From contig NC_083604.1 in NCBI RefSeq assembly GCF_029168945.1, positions 28,701,686 to 28,765,685 of the forward strand: a DNA stretch of 64,000 nt, written 5' to 3'. The DNA comes from Cannabis sativa. Its lineage: Eukaryota; Streptophyta; Magnoliopsida; Rosales; Cannabaceae. Shown in pieces: positions 31,938 to 43,559 of this stretch; position 1 is the first letter of the stretch; the number at the start of each line of letters is the position of its first letter. A program made the translations under genes and the position numbers. The notes beneath the pieces were generated by a model. It saw only the letters and a list, made by a program, of their open reading frames with translations. It was not told where the DNA came from and ran no database searches.

Positions 31938-33455
31938 TGTTGGAAGTTATTTTACCAGGATCTTAGATCTACTCACAAGTATGTTGATTTAACAACCTAA
32001 ATATGAACTTCTAAAACGATATGAAATTAAACACATAAGAGTATCAGAAATCTTACAGTGATTGCAGCGGAATATATGTCTCCTCCCACTCAGATCTCTA
32101 ACCCTTGATTCCTTTCTGTAGCAGAGTATAATCAAGATCTGAGCCCGATAGTCCTTCTTTGTTGTTTCTGAATTCTACACAGCCTTCCTCACTATGATTG
32201 AGGTATTAATTGATGTGTGTGGGCACTACTCTAGCACTTATACATTTCGAAACAGTGAAGGAAGAGAGAGAGAGAGGGTGGCGGCTCAGAGAGAATTTTC
32301 TGAGAGAAAGTTCTTTCAGAATAATGCTGTGAAAAGGTTGTACAGTTGTGTGTAACTCTGAAGCCTTTGCCTTCTATTTATAGAAGACCACCAAGGGCTA
32401 TGATTGACATTTGGAATTGAAAAAATCAAAGAGAAAAGGAAGCTAAGTGGCCGGCCTAGGCATTGTGGAAACAAGGCTTTCCACTTTTCCAACTTTCCTT
32501 TTCCTACACTGATAGTTTCCTGTTTTGTGAAAAACTGCCAATTCCATTGTTCAACCACATTAATGACAAATCTAATTATTTAATAATTAAAATTAATTAT
32601 CAAATAATATATTATCATTTATTTTATTAATAATGAAACTAATTAAAGTTTCCTAATTAATAAATATGCCCTTCAAAATCTCTATTTACTGTTTTGCCCT
32701 TAATAAGTGATAAATTCTTAAATAGACAAGTCTATCTTGAGAATTTTTAATTGATTAATTAAAATCAATTAAATGAGTCTTACAAGTAATATCATCTCAA
32801 CTAGTGAGGGGACCATGGGTCTATATATCCGAGCTTCCAATAAGCAGATCTAGAATTTACCACTTAAATTCACTGACTTATTAATTCTTCGTTGAATCCA
32901 CACATAAAACTCAGAATTACACTCTCAGTATATAGAATGCTCTATATGTTCCACCATATAGACACATTATTAGTTATCCATTGTTATAATCCTAATGTGA
33001 TCAATGATCCTCTATATGGATGATTTACACTGTAAAGGGACTAAATTACCGTAACACCCTACAATGTATTTTATCCTTAAAACACTTAACCCTGTATAAA
33101 TGATATTTCAACTAAGTGAAATGAGTACTCAATCATTTATCTCGTTTGGTTAAGCTCGAAGGAAATCACCCTTTGCTTACTATTCGCCAGATAGAAGCTA
33201 TAGATTCCATATTTATGTTAGCGCTCCCACTCAATCGCACTACCGTGTTCCCAAAATGTATGTATTGCCCAGACTAAAGATTAGGCTTAACTAAAAAATC
33301 AAAGAACACGAATAATACTCTTGAAATTAAGCCTAACCATATCAGGATTTCGATCATGTGATCTAGGATCAACTTATGATATTGAATTGAATAGATGTTT
33401 ACGGTAAGTTTCAAAATCTAATTCAAAGTTCAATATCGGTCCATTCCAATGCATA
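31938..33455 (-). repeat. 5' LTR of copia element A, truncated
   Basis: Starts TGTTGGAAGT next to the primer-binding site and matches 23771-25288 without net length change. It stops at GCATA (33455), about 360 bp short of the other LTR's end. From 33456 the sequence is the leader of a different copy (B). A TATA box (sense CTATAAATAG) lies at 32374-32383. Confidence 0.92.
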
Positions 33456-34338
33456 ATTCTAACTTAAATTAATTTTTTTATTTAATTAAATACCATGAAA
33501 ATAACAATATTTAAGTATCGTGATGAAAATCAACTTAGATATTTAATTTTCAATTTAATTAAATTTATTAAACTCAAGAAATAAATAATTAAGTATAGAG
33601 GAGACTTAATTATTAATTCTATTTTAATACTAGGAAAAATATACTTAACTTAGATTGTACCAAAATTAATTGTTAAATTAATTTCACAATCTATGATATT
33701 TTCCTAATTTAATATTAGAAAATATAATTAGTACTAGGAATAACTATCTAGAATATATTTCAATAACTAAGTGTTTTCTAAAATTTGAAAAAGTATCTAA
33801 TTTAAGTTGTTATATAAAAAAAATATCCAACTTAAATATTTTTCAAATAAAAATTTAATTAAATATCAAAATTAAGTTGTAACCACCTAATTTGAAAAAT
33901 ATTCCATTTTATGTTGATTTATATTTTTAAAAAAATATCAACTTAAAAAATATCTTAAGAATCTTCAATAACCAATTCCTAGAATTCCTCAACTTAATTT
34001 TGAAATTCAAAAGATATTCAAATTTAAGTTGATAAATAAAATTAGTTAGAAATAACTAATTTACAACTTAAATAGGAATATTTAATGAAATAATTAAAAT
34101 AAGCTTCAGAAAGAATCTAGTTAGTTATAATTCTATATTTAATTTAATTCAAGAAAAATACAGATAGTTTATCTAGAAATAATTTTATTAAACTAAGAGT
34201 GTTTTACTAACAATTAACTTTAAAATATTGAAATGATAAATAAATTTCATATATTTTAAAAGTTAATTATGTTGCTAATCAATTTTATTAGGTTAAACTA
34301 ATATAATTAACCTCATACAGTTATCCAAATCAGGCAAA

Positions 34339-34442
34339 TGGGCCTTCACAGTTGGGGTAGTTCATGTGAGGGGGAGCTGGGTTCAGTATGTCGTACCCAC
34401 TTCTGTTGGCCCCAAGTCTCACACAAGGCCCAAAAGAGAGGA
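34339..34442 (-). other. Conserved structured island in leader B
   Basis: Sense arms TGGGCCTT (34442-34435) and AAGGCCCA (34346-34339) enclose GTGTGAG/CTCACAT (six pairs plus one G-U) and TGGGT/ACCCA with the loop ACGACATACTG. Same arrangement as in A and C. Confidence 0.7.
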
Positions 34443-35528
34443 ATTTAACCTTAAAATGAACGACTGTTATTAATTGAATAGACCCATAAACTAAAGGGGC
34501 CTAAATAAAATCTATCATGGTGTGACATTTTATTTAGCAACAACCTATATACATCTAAACATAAAGTACACATATAGGCTCACACAGGCACACAGATTTG
34601 GATGGATCCTATCATGTTACTAGGTTATACACAGATGAAAGAAGAATGTAAAATTTACCTGCTACAAATTATTTACTTGACCTATTGACAATTGAACCAT
34701 GGGTTAAAATCAGATCATTGGATCTGTCAACAAGTTAACCATGGCAATTTAGATCAAGCAATAATATGTTTTATAAAACTTACAAATAAGCTAAAACACA
34801 TACTCCTGCAACAAGTTGAATTGGATAGTTGGATGTAGGATTTATTTAATTTTAAATTAATTAATTTATTAAATAAAAATTCGAAAAAATAAATAAATAA
34901 ATAAAAAATATTTTTCGATTTTTAAAAAAAAATTAAATAAAAAATTTAAAATTAAAACCTACGATTTTGAAAAATTAGGTTTCAACTAACCTAAATATCA
35001 TTTCAAAAAAAAATAAAATAAATAATTTGCTAACCATCTTTTAAATTTTCATGTTATTTTATAAATTTAATATTCAATAAAATAGAATGATAATAAATAT
35101 CTTTTCTGATTTTATAATTTAATTTCAAAAAAATAACAAAATTTAAAAGTTAGCAAAATATCTTATTTCTATTCAAAATATCATGATTATAGTAATCTTA
35201 TTTTAAATTTAAATAAGGTCAAATAATTTAAAAAAATTTAAAAAATATTAATATCTGACCTTAAATTTAAAAAATAATATAAAATAATCAAATTTAAAAA
35301 TAAGATAAAAAATTAAGCAAAAAGATAGATTTTTACCTATTTTCAAGTTCAAAATACACTAATATCTTAAATTAATTTTTTAAAAAAATCAAATTAATTT
35401 ATTTATGATTATTAGATTTGAAATATGAAAAGTAAAAATTAAAATACAAAAATACACAAAAAATCGGAAATTAATTCCATGAAATAGCATGAAAAATTGA
35501 AGAAAACGAAAAAATTTGCAAGTGGTAC

Positions 35529-35614
35529 GGACAGTATGCAATGCATACTGTCCGCGCGCGCTCGAGGGGCAGCTTGACCGAGAAAACACGGCGCAGGAGG
35601 CTCCATGCAGCCTC
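35529..35614 (-). other. GC-rich palindrome cassette near primer site, element B
   Basis: A 25-nt palindrome with 12-nt arms GGACAGTATGCA / TGCATACTGTCC and one central base lies at 35529-35553. A second hairpin GAGGCT-CCATGC-AGCCTC lies at 35597-35614. GC-rich sequence continues to about 35745. Same position as the cassettes in A and C but different sequence. Confidence 0.75.
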
Positions 35615-35997
35615 TCCGCGCGCGCATCCTGGGTGGTTTAGACATCTTGCCGACAGACCAAGAAATCTCGGACAAGGCATGTCTGATTGCGCACGCGTCC
35701 GAGGAAAAAGAGGTGATCCGCGCGTGTGTGGGGGGTGATGCAACCCTGATATTTTCCGATTTTCAAAAATTCATAACAAATTCAAATAAAATCGAAATTG
35801 AGTTCTGTAAAAAAGTAAATTGCTTAATTTTTTCCAAACTATCCAATAAAAATAATTTCAGAAACGAAAATTCAATTATTTTTCACAAAATTTTACAAAC
35901 ATCAATTAATCATCATATAACACAGATCAACATGAAACCATCCAAATCAACACATATCATCGTTTTAATTCATATTTCATGAAAGTAAATAATTACC

Positions 35998-36013
35998 ATG
36001 GCTCTGAGGCCAA
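35998..36013 (-). promoter_or_regulatory. Primer-binding site of element B (variant)
   Basis: Sense TTGGCCTCAGAGCCAT next to the LTR. It differs from the usual TGGTATCAGAGC at two positions (TA to CC), as does element C. Confidence 0.8.
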
Positions 36014-37252
36014 TTGTTGGAAATATTTTACTTGGATCTAAATTTACTACCATATGTATGTTTCATTAACATCCTAATATGAATTCTAAAACAATGAAAT
36101 AAACACATATAAAGTTTAGGAAACCTTACATTGGGAGCAGCGGAATATAATGAATCCTCCCGTTCAGATCTCTAGCCCTTGATTCCTTTCTGTAGCAGAG
36201 CATCACCAAGATCTGAACCTGGATCTCTTTCTCTCCTTCCTTTGACGTTGAATCTCCTTCTTGTTGATTGGATTCTTCACAATCTTCCACACTATGATTG
36301 AGATACCACTTGATGTGTGTGGGCACTACTCTATCACTCAAGGGTTTGAAAATTGAAGAAGAAAAGGAGAGGGAAAGTGGCGGCTAAGAATTTATTCCGA
36401 AGGAATGAGATGCATCATCTTTTTCCTGAAGCCATCACTACCTATTTATAGGTAACCACCTAGGTTTAGGTTATAATTATTTGGCATTAAAATAATAAAA
36501 AATAAATGGTAAAATCCATTAAGTGTGGCCGGCCATGGATTGTGGATTGGGCCCACTTTGCAATTTTGCCATTTTGTCATTTTCCATCCCATTTTCTCAA
36601 AAATACCAATTTTCCAATTTAACCACTTAAATACCAATTCCAATTATTTAATAACTAAAAATTAATTATTAAATAATATTGTCATTTAATATATTTATTA
36701 ATTAGACATATAAAGTCTCTTAATTAATAAATAAAACCTAGAATCTCTTTTCTTCACAATTTTGCCCCTTGCTTAGTGAAAATTCATAAACTAGACATAG
36801 TCTAACTTTAGAATTATAATTGATTAATTCCTTATTGAATCCACTCTTAGAACTTGGAATTGCACTCTCAGTTATATAGAACGCTCTATATGTTCCACGA
36901 TATAGATACGCTATTAATTACCCATTGTTATAATCCTAATTTGATCAATGACCCTTTAATAGATGATCTACATTGAATAGGGACTAGATTACCGTTACAC
37001 CTTCAATGTATTTTATCCTTAAAACACTTAGCTCCGTATAAATGATATTTCAGCGAAGTGAAATGAGATCTCAACCATTTATCTCTGTTTAGCCAAGCTC
37101 AAAGGAGATCATCGTTTCACTTCTAAATTCCTATGGAAGTTATAGATTCCATATTTATGTTAGCGCTCCCTATCAATTATACTATCATGTTCTCAAAATG
37201 TACGTATCACCCTGACCCAAAAGTAAGCTTAACTAACAAATCAAAGAACATG

Positions 37253-37257
37253 TATAA
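37253..37257. repeat. Target-site duplication of solo LTR, left
   Basis: TATAA, matched by TATAA at 39481-39485. Confidence 0.8.
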
Positions 37258-37689
37258 TGTAACACCCTAACTATCTTAGGCATATTACGTGATTTTTAAA
37301 CGTACTGTGCAGCTCGTTGCTAATCAACGAGGTTTATGGAAAAACGTGATTAATTAAAATTTTGCTTTTTCATTAACTTATAAACCATTTTACAAAAGTC
37401 TCGGGATCCCGATTTATAAAAATATTTACAAACGTTTTTACTGTTCAACTTTTACATCAAAATAAAGTCGTCTAACGACAATTACAAAATCTCAGCCGTG
37501 CTGTCCCGAGGATCGTACGCTCCAGGCCTAACCGCCCCGACATGTACAATCCCATAAGCTCGCTCACGGTCCATCAGCAACTGCCTTGCCTTTACCTACA
37601 CATGAACATAAGCGCGAGTCGACGGACTCGGTAAGAAAAGCATACTAATATCATACATAAAACCGATCGCCGTGTCCAACACGATACTG

Positions 37690-37960
37690 AGTCCCGCTAC
37701 TGCCATGTCCAACATGGTAGTGAGCACTACTGCCATGTCCAACATGGTGCGGGTTTTGAACGTTCGGGGGACGGTACTATTGACAAGTATCCTCCTGATC
37801 GGTCGAACCGGTCATACTCCGGCCGCTGGTCATACTCCAGCTGTACCGACGGATAGGTCAATAGCACGAACCACCAACCGGTGTCACTGATCGGTCGAAC
37901 CGGTCATACTCCGGCTGCTGGTCATACTCCAGCCTGTACCGACGTGACAGGGTTGGGTGG
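37690..37960. repeat. Short direct repeats inside solo LTR
   Basis: ACTGCCATGTCCAACATGGT occurs at about 37699 and 37729. A block beginning GATCGGTCGAACCGGTCATA occurs at about 37797 and again at about 37888, each followed by a CATACTCC(G/A)GC pair. Structure-prone and GC-rich compared with the rest of the LTR. Confidence 0.75.
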
Positions 37961-38299
37961 TTCGAAGCCTAAATACATATCTAATGTAATCTAACAGGCT
38001 TCCTACATGCACGCTAAACATGTAATCTACATATGCATACTGTTATACTAATCTTACCTGGATTCCGATTTCAGGTGTGCCGATCAACCTGACTGGAACT
38101 GAAGCTGAACGGCGGATTACTGGCTCCTAAACCATAAAAATCACAACGCTATAAGTGACACGCTAAATCACTTCCCGGGGACTAAAACTCGAAACTAAAA
38201 GTTTTCCTATCGATAAAAAGCATGGCAATACCCCTAAAAACCCAAAAACGAGAAAAACTAGGGTTCTGAAAAATCCCCCATCCGGAAGACCGGTTGCCC

Positions 38300-38371
38300 A
38301 ACCGGAATTCCGGTTCTGGGAAAATCTGAACCCCCATCCGGAATTCCGGATGCTCAACCGGAATTCCGGTT
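38300..38371. repeat. Three 16-bp perfect palindromes inside solo LTR
   Basis: AACCGGAATTCCGGTT at 38300-38315, ATCCGGAATTCCGGAT at 38336-38351 and AACCGGAATTCCGGTT at 38356-38371. All share the core CCGGAATTCCGG. The flanking base pairs change together in the middle copy (AA/TT to AT/AT), keeping the palindrome. Confidence 0.85.
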
Positions 38372-39480
38372 CCTCGCAGGCAGCAACATCAAAAATTCAT
38401 AACTTGACCAATTCGAACCCAATTGATCCCAAACTTTCCAGACCTCCTCTATAGGTCCCAAATAACAATTCTAGAGCATCAAACCTACCCAGAAATCCCA
38501 CATGCAAAATTCACCATTGAAGCTCAAGCTTTGAGTTCCAAACTCAAGCTTGAGCAAACCCAACTAAACAAGCAATCCACTATCTTAATTCACCTTAAAC
38601 TAGCATAATATTACCTCAGAAAACATTTAGAAATAACAGCAATATCACAGAACAGAAACATAACAATTTCCTTCCAAAATTCATACTTTTTCAAAGAAAA
38701 CTCAAGGCTTTAACAATCTAACCTACATGCTTCTAACATAGCTTAAACAACAACAATAATCATGCTTTAAACAACTTAAATTAACAACAAAACACAGCAG
38801 AAACATCTCTCAAAAATCACATGCATTATCATCCATTTTCATCATTTTCTTCAAGGAATTTAAAGAGAAAAGAACTATAAAACACATACCACAACAAGAG
38901 ATCAATAGGTTGCAAATTAGGGCTTGAATCACCAAAGAAAATCCAGCCTTTTGAACCCCCAAGCCTCAGCCGAAAGAGAGGAAAAAGAGAGAGAGAGTTT
39001 TTTCTATTTTCTTTAAAATTTGCCTAAGTGTTGGAATTTTGAGAAAAAAGGGATTTATATCATTTTACTCATTTAATTTCAGCCAAGAAAAATAATTAAA
39101 ATTAACATATAATTTCCATTTCATAAAGTCATATAAGACAAAATATTAATGGGACAAAAAGACCATTTTGCCCCTCCACCATAAAATCATGCAAAACATA
39201 CTAAAGGGGTATTTTTGGGACATTCTAAATTCCCGGCCATTCCCGACATTCCCAATGTCTAAAACCCGTCCCCAAAATACTAACATACTAAGTTGTGATT
39301 TCTACTGAGCCAAACGCCGCGTTCCAAAATACCGGACACCGGAAATGCGAAATATAATAACTGCTGATAACATACTCATGCATATCTGAATTCCATAATA
39401 AATTATTTAAATGGCTATAAATAATTTCCTGATTAACATAAATAACTGCTAATTTCCAAATTAACTAAGCGGGCTTTACA

Positions 39481-39485
39481 TATAA
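39481..39485. repeat. Target-site duplication of solo LTR, right
   Basis: TATAA, matching 37253-37257. Confidence 0.8.
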
Positions 39486-39978
39486 TACTCTTGAGATCGA
39501 ACCTAACCATATCAGGATTAAGATCATTTGATCTAGGATCAACAGGTGATATTGAATTGAATAGATATTACGGTAAATTTTAACATATCTAATCAAAGTT
39601 CAATATTGGTCCCTTCTGATGTATACTCCATACATCCGATACTGGTAAACTTTGCCAATGCCCTGGAAAGGACATACCACTTATCCAAGGTGTAAGAATA
39701 CCTATCGCTGATTATCATGCCAGTCTAAATCCAGTGAACTGACAAATCAGGGAATAAACTTTCGAACATATAATCAAGATTATATTCCACTGTGCTGACA
39801 ACACTATAATCATTAACAAATTCATACGTTTTGGACTTAAATAGAATTTATACATTATATATATAATCATGAAATAAATCATGTGAACCATGCAACATAA
39901 AATGTTATTTCTGATCTTTATTAATAAGTAAATCTGATTATATTGAAATGAATTTTATTTAGGGCACAAAACCCAACA

Positions 39979-41210
39979 AAGAGATCCTAACAAATATTGT
40001 AAATTCCATAAGGATATTGGGCATATGATCGATGAATGTTTCCAATTGAAAGATGAGATAGAAAGTGTCATCGCTCGAGGCCATTTTAAATAGTACGTGA
40101 AAAGACAGGGCCAGGGTTACAACCAGCCCACTCTGCCCAATAACCCAAACAACCATTGGTGACAACCTATTCCTGTGGAAGGAGAGGACATCCTGGTTAT
40201 TTTGGGAGGACCACATATCACAGGGGAAAGCAATAACGCCCAGAAAAGATATGTGAAAGAAATAAAGAATGAGCAATCAGCCTTTGCCTCAGAACCTTCC
40301 AAGAAGGTGAAAATCGAGGAACCTCCCCATTGTATTCACGGAGGAAGATGAGAGAAACGTGAGGTATCCTCACGTCGATCCATTGATGATCACCATTCAA
40401 CTCGCCAATAAGAGGATCAAGAGAGTGTTAATAGACAATGGGAGCTTAGTAAATATCCTTTATAAGGAGACTCTAAAGAAAATGGGGCTCAAAAAAGCCA
40501 AATTAAGGCCTTGTATGGTAAACCTTTGTGGATTCACCAGAGACAGCATCGCTAGCCTTGGCATAATCGAGTTCGCATTAACCTTAGGCGAGGCACCTTT
40601 TAACTGCTACCGTTATGCAAGACTTCTTAGTTGTCGACCTGCCCTCAGCTTACAACATATTGTTGGGTCGTCCAGTACTGGTAGGGCTAGGGGCAGTCAG
40701 TTTGATCAAGCACCTATTCTTGAAATTCCAAACGCTAGATGGTGTGGGAGTGGTGCGTGCCGACCAGATACTAGCTCGCGATTGCTATTGCATAGAGCTA
40801 CATCATAGAAAAGCCGGTCATCCGTTGATGGCTATCTTGGCAGAAGAAACTTAGCAGAAAGACGAAGATCTTGACCCCCAAGTTCAAGAAGAGAGAAACC
40901 TATTGAAACCAATCAAGGAATTGGAAGAGGTCATTCTCGACCCAGGATATCCCGCAAAATGTGTATACATTGGGAAGAACTTGGACGAGCAACTCAAATA
41001 GTAGCTAACAAGCTTACTGAAGGCGAACTAGGATCAGTTTGCTTGGAGCCATGGAGATATAATAGGGATCGACCCTAATATTATCTGCCATCACTTTAAT
41101 GTTGATTCAAACTACCCAGCAAAGAGACAGAAAAGGAGGCTCTTGGATTTCGAGAGGCAAGGGGCACTAAAACAGGAGGTTGACAAGTTGTTAGCCAACG
41201 ACTTTCCAAC
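39979..41210 (+). pseudogene. Tat gag knuckle, protease and start of reverse transcriptase, broken
   Basis: Resumes Tat-lineage coding sequence after the copia block. A knuckle CKFHKDIGHMIDEC (C-X2-H-X4-H-X4-C) lies at about 39995-40036. The protease has [20 protein letters not shown] (about 40431-40490), keeping the catalytic Asp; a frameshift at about 40615 moves to [15 protein letters not shown]. Then come the pre-RT region (NQDQFAWSHGDI) and RQKRRLLDFERQGALKQEVDKLLANDF, where similarity stops at about 41205. Stops occur at about 40090, 40159 and 40852. It could be the continuation of T2 or a separate Tat copy. Confidence 0.8.
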
Positions 41211-41463
41211 CCTTCTTCATTTCCCAAATGAAGCGGCTGTACCCTTCTCCAGCGATCTGCTCGGAGTAATAATGGTGTTGTACTACAGGTTCTAGATTAG
41301 GAGAACGATCACTACTCACCTCCCAATCTTCAAAGATCGAATTAGAAAGTTCGTCACTCGAAGAGGACAGACTAGCGCGAAGACAAGACTGATCCTCGTA
41401 CAAAAGTTGAAGCAAGTCCTGGTCGATTCGGTGTTCGCTTCCCCAAAACTCACCAGAGTTCAT
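41191..41463 (-). CDS. Antisense ORF in Tat 3' region (90 aa), possible spliced gene
   Basis: A 90-aa ATG-initiated frame antisense to the retroelement, between the truncated pol and the polypurine tract. It reads MNSGEFWGSEHRIDQDLLQLL, then a Ser/Asp/Glu-rich stretch (LSSSSDELSNSIFEDWEVSSD), then GWKVVG at the end. No domain was recognised. Just upstream of the ATG on this strand the sequence ends TTTTGTAG, a good 3' splice site. Further upstream are a 5' splice-like GTGAGTAAG at about 41842-41834 and a TATA box CTATAAATA at 41999-41991. A short non-coding first exon and an intron of about 380 bp are therefore plausible. Some Tat-lineage elements are known to carry antisense genes here. Its C-terminal end overlaps the pol breakpoint, so it may be truncated. 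Confidence 0.45.
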   Translation of the reverse strand: MNSGEFWGSEHRIDQDLLQLLYEDQSCLRASLSSSSDELSNSIFEDWEVSSDRSPNLEPVVQHHYYSEQIAGEGYSRFIWEMKKGWKVVG

Positions 41464-42290
41464 CTACAAAAGACAACACACGAGATGAGTGTTTGGCCGA
41501 AATATCGAACAGTAAACAGGCAAATATGCCGACCAGGAGTACTCAACAGATTAAAAGGATGAAAAATGTACAAAAAACAAGTCAAAACCCAGAAGTTTAA
41601 AATTTTTGGGTTTAGGGTTAAATTTCATGAAGCTTTGAATGAGCTAGGTGAAAGACGAACAATTTGTGATTAAAGGCAAACGTCGTAAACCGTGAAGCCG
41701 TATAGACTATTACAAAGAAAATCACAAAGTTTTGAGCCTAGATTTTCTATCTATCTTCCACAACAAGTCAAGAATGCATGTATGAAACCCAAAAATTAAA
41801 CATGAAAAGTAAAAAGAGAAGAAGATTGAAAAACTTACTCACTGTTTGACGCCTAAGTTCAGTCTAGACAAAGCTGCTCGGATGCCTTTGGTGGGAATCT
41901 CACGATAGACTTGAAGTAAAAATCTTTTTTGCTTTGAATTTGTTTAGTGAAGAAATTAGTAAAAGTAAACTTATGAGGAAGAATCAACCTTATTTATAGG
42001 CAATATGGTGAAAAAAAGTAATCATTTCAAAATGCCTCAGACGCTTCGATCCCTCCCAAAAGCAAATATTGGGAAATCAAAATTAATCAATTGTAACCGT
42101 CAAAACGTGATGAGAAAAATCGGGTTTCGAGGCACTAATTAAGTCAGAGCATTAATTAGCTAAAAACTAAAGAGACACCTGGTCAGTCTCACATCGAATC
42201 ACGAACAGACGCACCTAACACGTGTCACCCATTGAAATGCAAAGGCAGCTCGGATGAAGTCTACACTTAACTTCGGAAGTCCCGTACAGA
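41464..42290 (-). promoter_or_regulatory. Candidate antisense promoter, leader exon and intron in Tat 3' region
   Basis: Reading on the minus strand: TATA box 41999-41991, a predicted start near 41960, about 115 nt of ATG-free leader exon, a donor at about 41842 (CAAACA then GTGAGTAAG) and an acceptor at 41465-41464. The region right of 42000 would be the antisense promoter or the retroelement's 3' non-coding zone. No sense coding frame is present in this stretch. Confidence 0.4.
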
Positions 42291-42303
42291 CTTGGGGGGC
42301 AAA
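42291..42303 (+). promoter_or_regulatory. Polypurine tract before Tat-type LTR
   Basis: CTTGGGGGGCAAA immediately precedes the TGTTATCCCA start of the LTR, as expected for a 3' LTR on +. Confidence 0.7.
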
Positions 42304-42933
42304 TGTTATCCCAATTTTGGCACTCCGAGGTGGCATCACATACCGGTGACACGTGGAATCGACTTCACATAATTGCTCGAAAGAGATACGCCGAACAGAG
42401 CATCACGAATTCCTGTACGAACGAAGCCTTCTTAGCCGAGCAATGGACAGTCCGAAGAGCATGCCAACACTTAGCAATTTCAACACTTGCATCTTGAGTC
42501 ATAGAAGCAATCCCTATAATTTTGGGATCATATCACAGAGATATGGCAAGCTGTCCAAATCTCTTGATCAGTGTATTCAGTATTTAATGTGTAATCTTAC
42601 CAATTACAGCCGTTGTAAATAGAAGGAAAACTTTTCCTTCAAAGCTTATAACCCTATAAATAGTGAGCTATTCTCACTGGGCGAAGGGTCGAAAAAACTT
42701 ATCTAAGAGATATACTCAGAGATATCATTGTAAAAGCTCTAAGAGAAGTATCACTGCATTTTTTGTTCTTAAGTCAATACAAATCAAGGGGAGTAGGTTA
42801 TTATCGAACTGCTCAGGGCCGAACTTCTTTAAAAACTCTGTGTCTTTATTTATTTCATTATATTACAATTATATTATATCATTAATTGCTTACAATTAAG
42901 ATTCATTGTTGTTGGCCAAAAGCGAGGTCAACA
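42304..42933 (+). repeat. Tat-type 3' LTR (630 bp)
   Basis: From TGTTATCCCA to GGTCAACA, with TGTT/AACA ends and a TATA box CTATAAATAG at 42654-42663. It differs from the LTR at 22320 in length and sequence, so it belongs to another Tat family. The internal sequence to its left is therefore a composite, or T2's true 3' end is lost. Confidence 0.75.
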
Positions 42934-43498
<565 letters not shown>

Positions 43499-43559
43499 GC
43501 TAGAATAATATGTATATAACAGTAAGGTTTAATGTGGGCTTTTTTCATTGGTTTTTGAA

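Larger units (their letters stand above)
23771..33455 (-). mobile_element. Copia element A (Angela-like), nearly complete, minus strand
   Basis: 3' LTR 23771-25648, polypurine tract 25649-25661, gag-pol 25678-29400, long leader 29400-31923, primer-binding site 31924-31935, and a 5' LTR from 31938 cut off at 33455. Integrase-before-RT order makes it Ty1/copia. Reverse transcriptase wording (SIYGLKQASRSWN, LYVDDILIIGN) and the long LTRs suggest the Angela/Tork side of copia (tentative). The coding region has about five frameshifts or stops. I counted roughly 16 base differences over the 1.5 kb shared by the two LTRs, so the insertion is fairly young. Confidence 0.92.
33456..35997 (-). other. 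Leader of copia element B
   Basis: AT-rich, non-coding, colinear with the leader of A and with part of the leader of C. It carries the nested-arm island and a GC-rich palindrome cassette. No gene was seen. Confidence 0.75.
37258..39480 (-). mobile_element. Ty3/gypsy solo LTR (2223 bp, chromovirus-like)
   Basis: Begins TGTAACACCC and ends GGGCTTTACA on +, with a 5-bp TATAA duplication on both sides, and no coding domain. In minus orientation it starts TGTAAAGCCC. A TATA box (ATATAAAT, around 39053-39060) is followed in sense by a CT-rich then TTTCGGCTGAGG segment, so transcription would run on the minus strand. LTR ends of this wording are typical of chromovirus (Tekay-type) elements (tentative). 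It results from recombination between two LTRs of a once complete element inserted into B's LTR. Internal repeats and three 16-bp palindromes are listed separately. Confidence 0.88.
33456..39978 (-). mobile_element. Copia element B, 5' part only, minus strand
   Basis: Leader 33456-35997, primer-binding region 35998-36013 and a 5' LTR 36015-39978 that is split by a solo LTR. It belongs to the same family as A but is clearly diverged. Its gag-pol and 3' LTR are missing; the left end is fused directly to the broken LTR of A. The right flank (39979) is Tat sequence. Confidence 0.85.
36015..39978 (-). repeat. 5' LTR of copia element B, interrupted
   Basis: LTR from TGTTGGAAAT at 36015 to AACCCAACA at 39978, with 37258-39485 (solo LTR plus one duplication copy) inserted. 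Without the insert it is about 1.74 kb. A TATA-like CTATTTATAG (+) lies at 36442-36451. It is more diverged from A and C than they are within their own LTR pairs. Confidence 0.85.
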
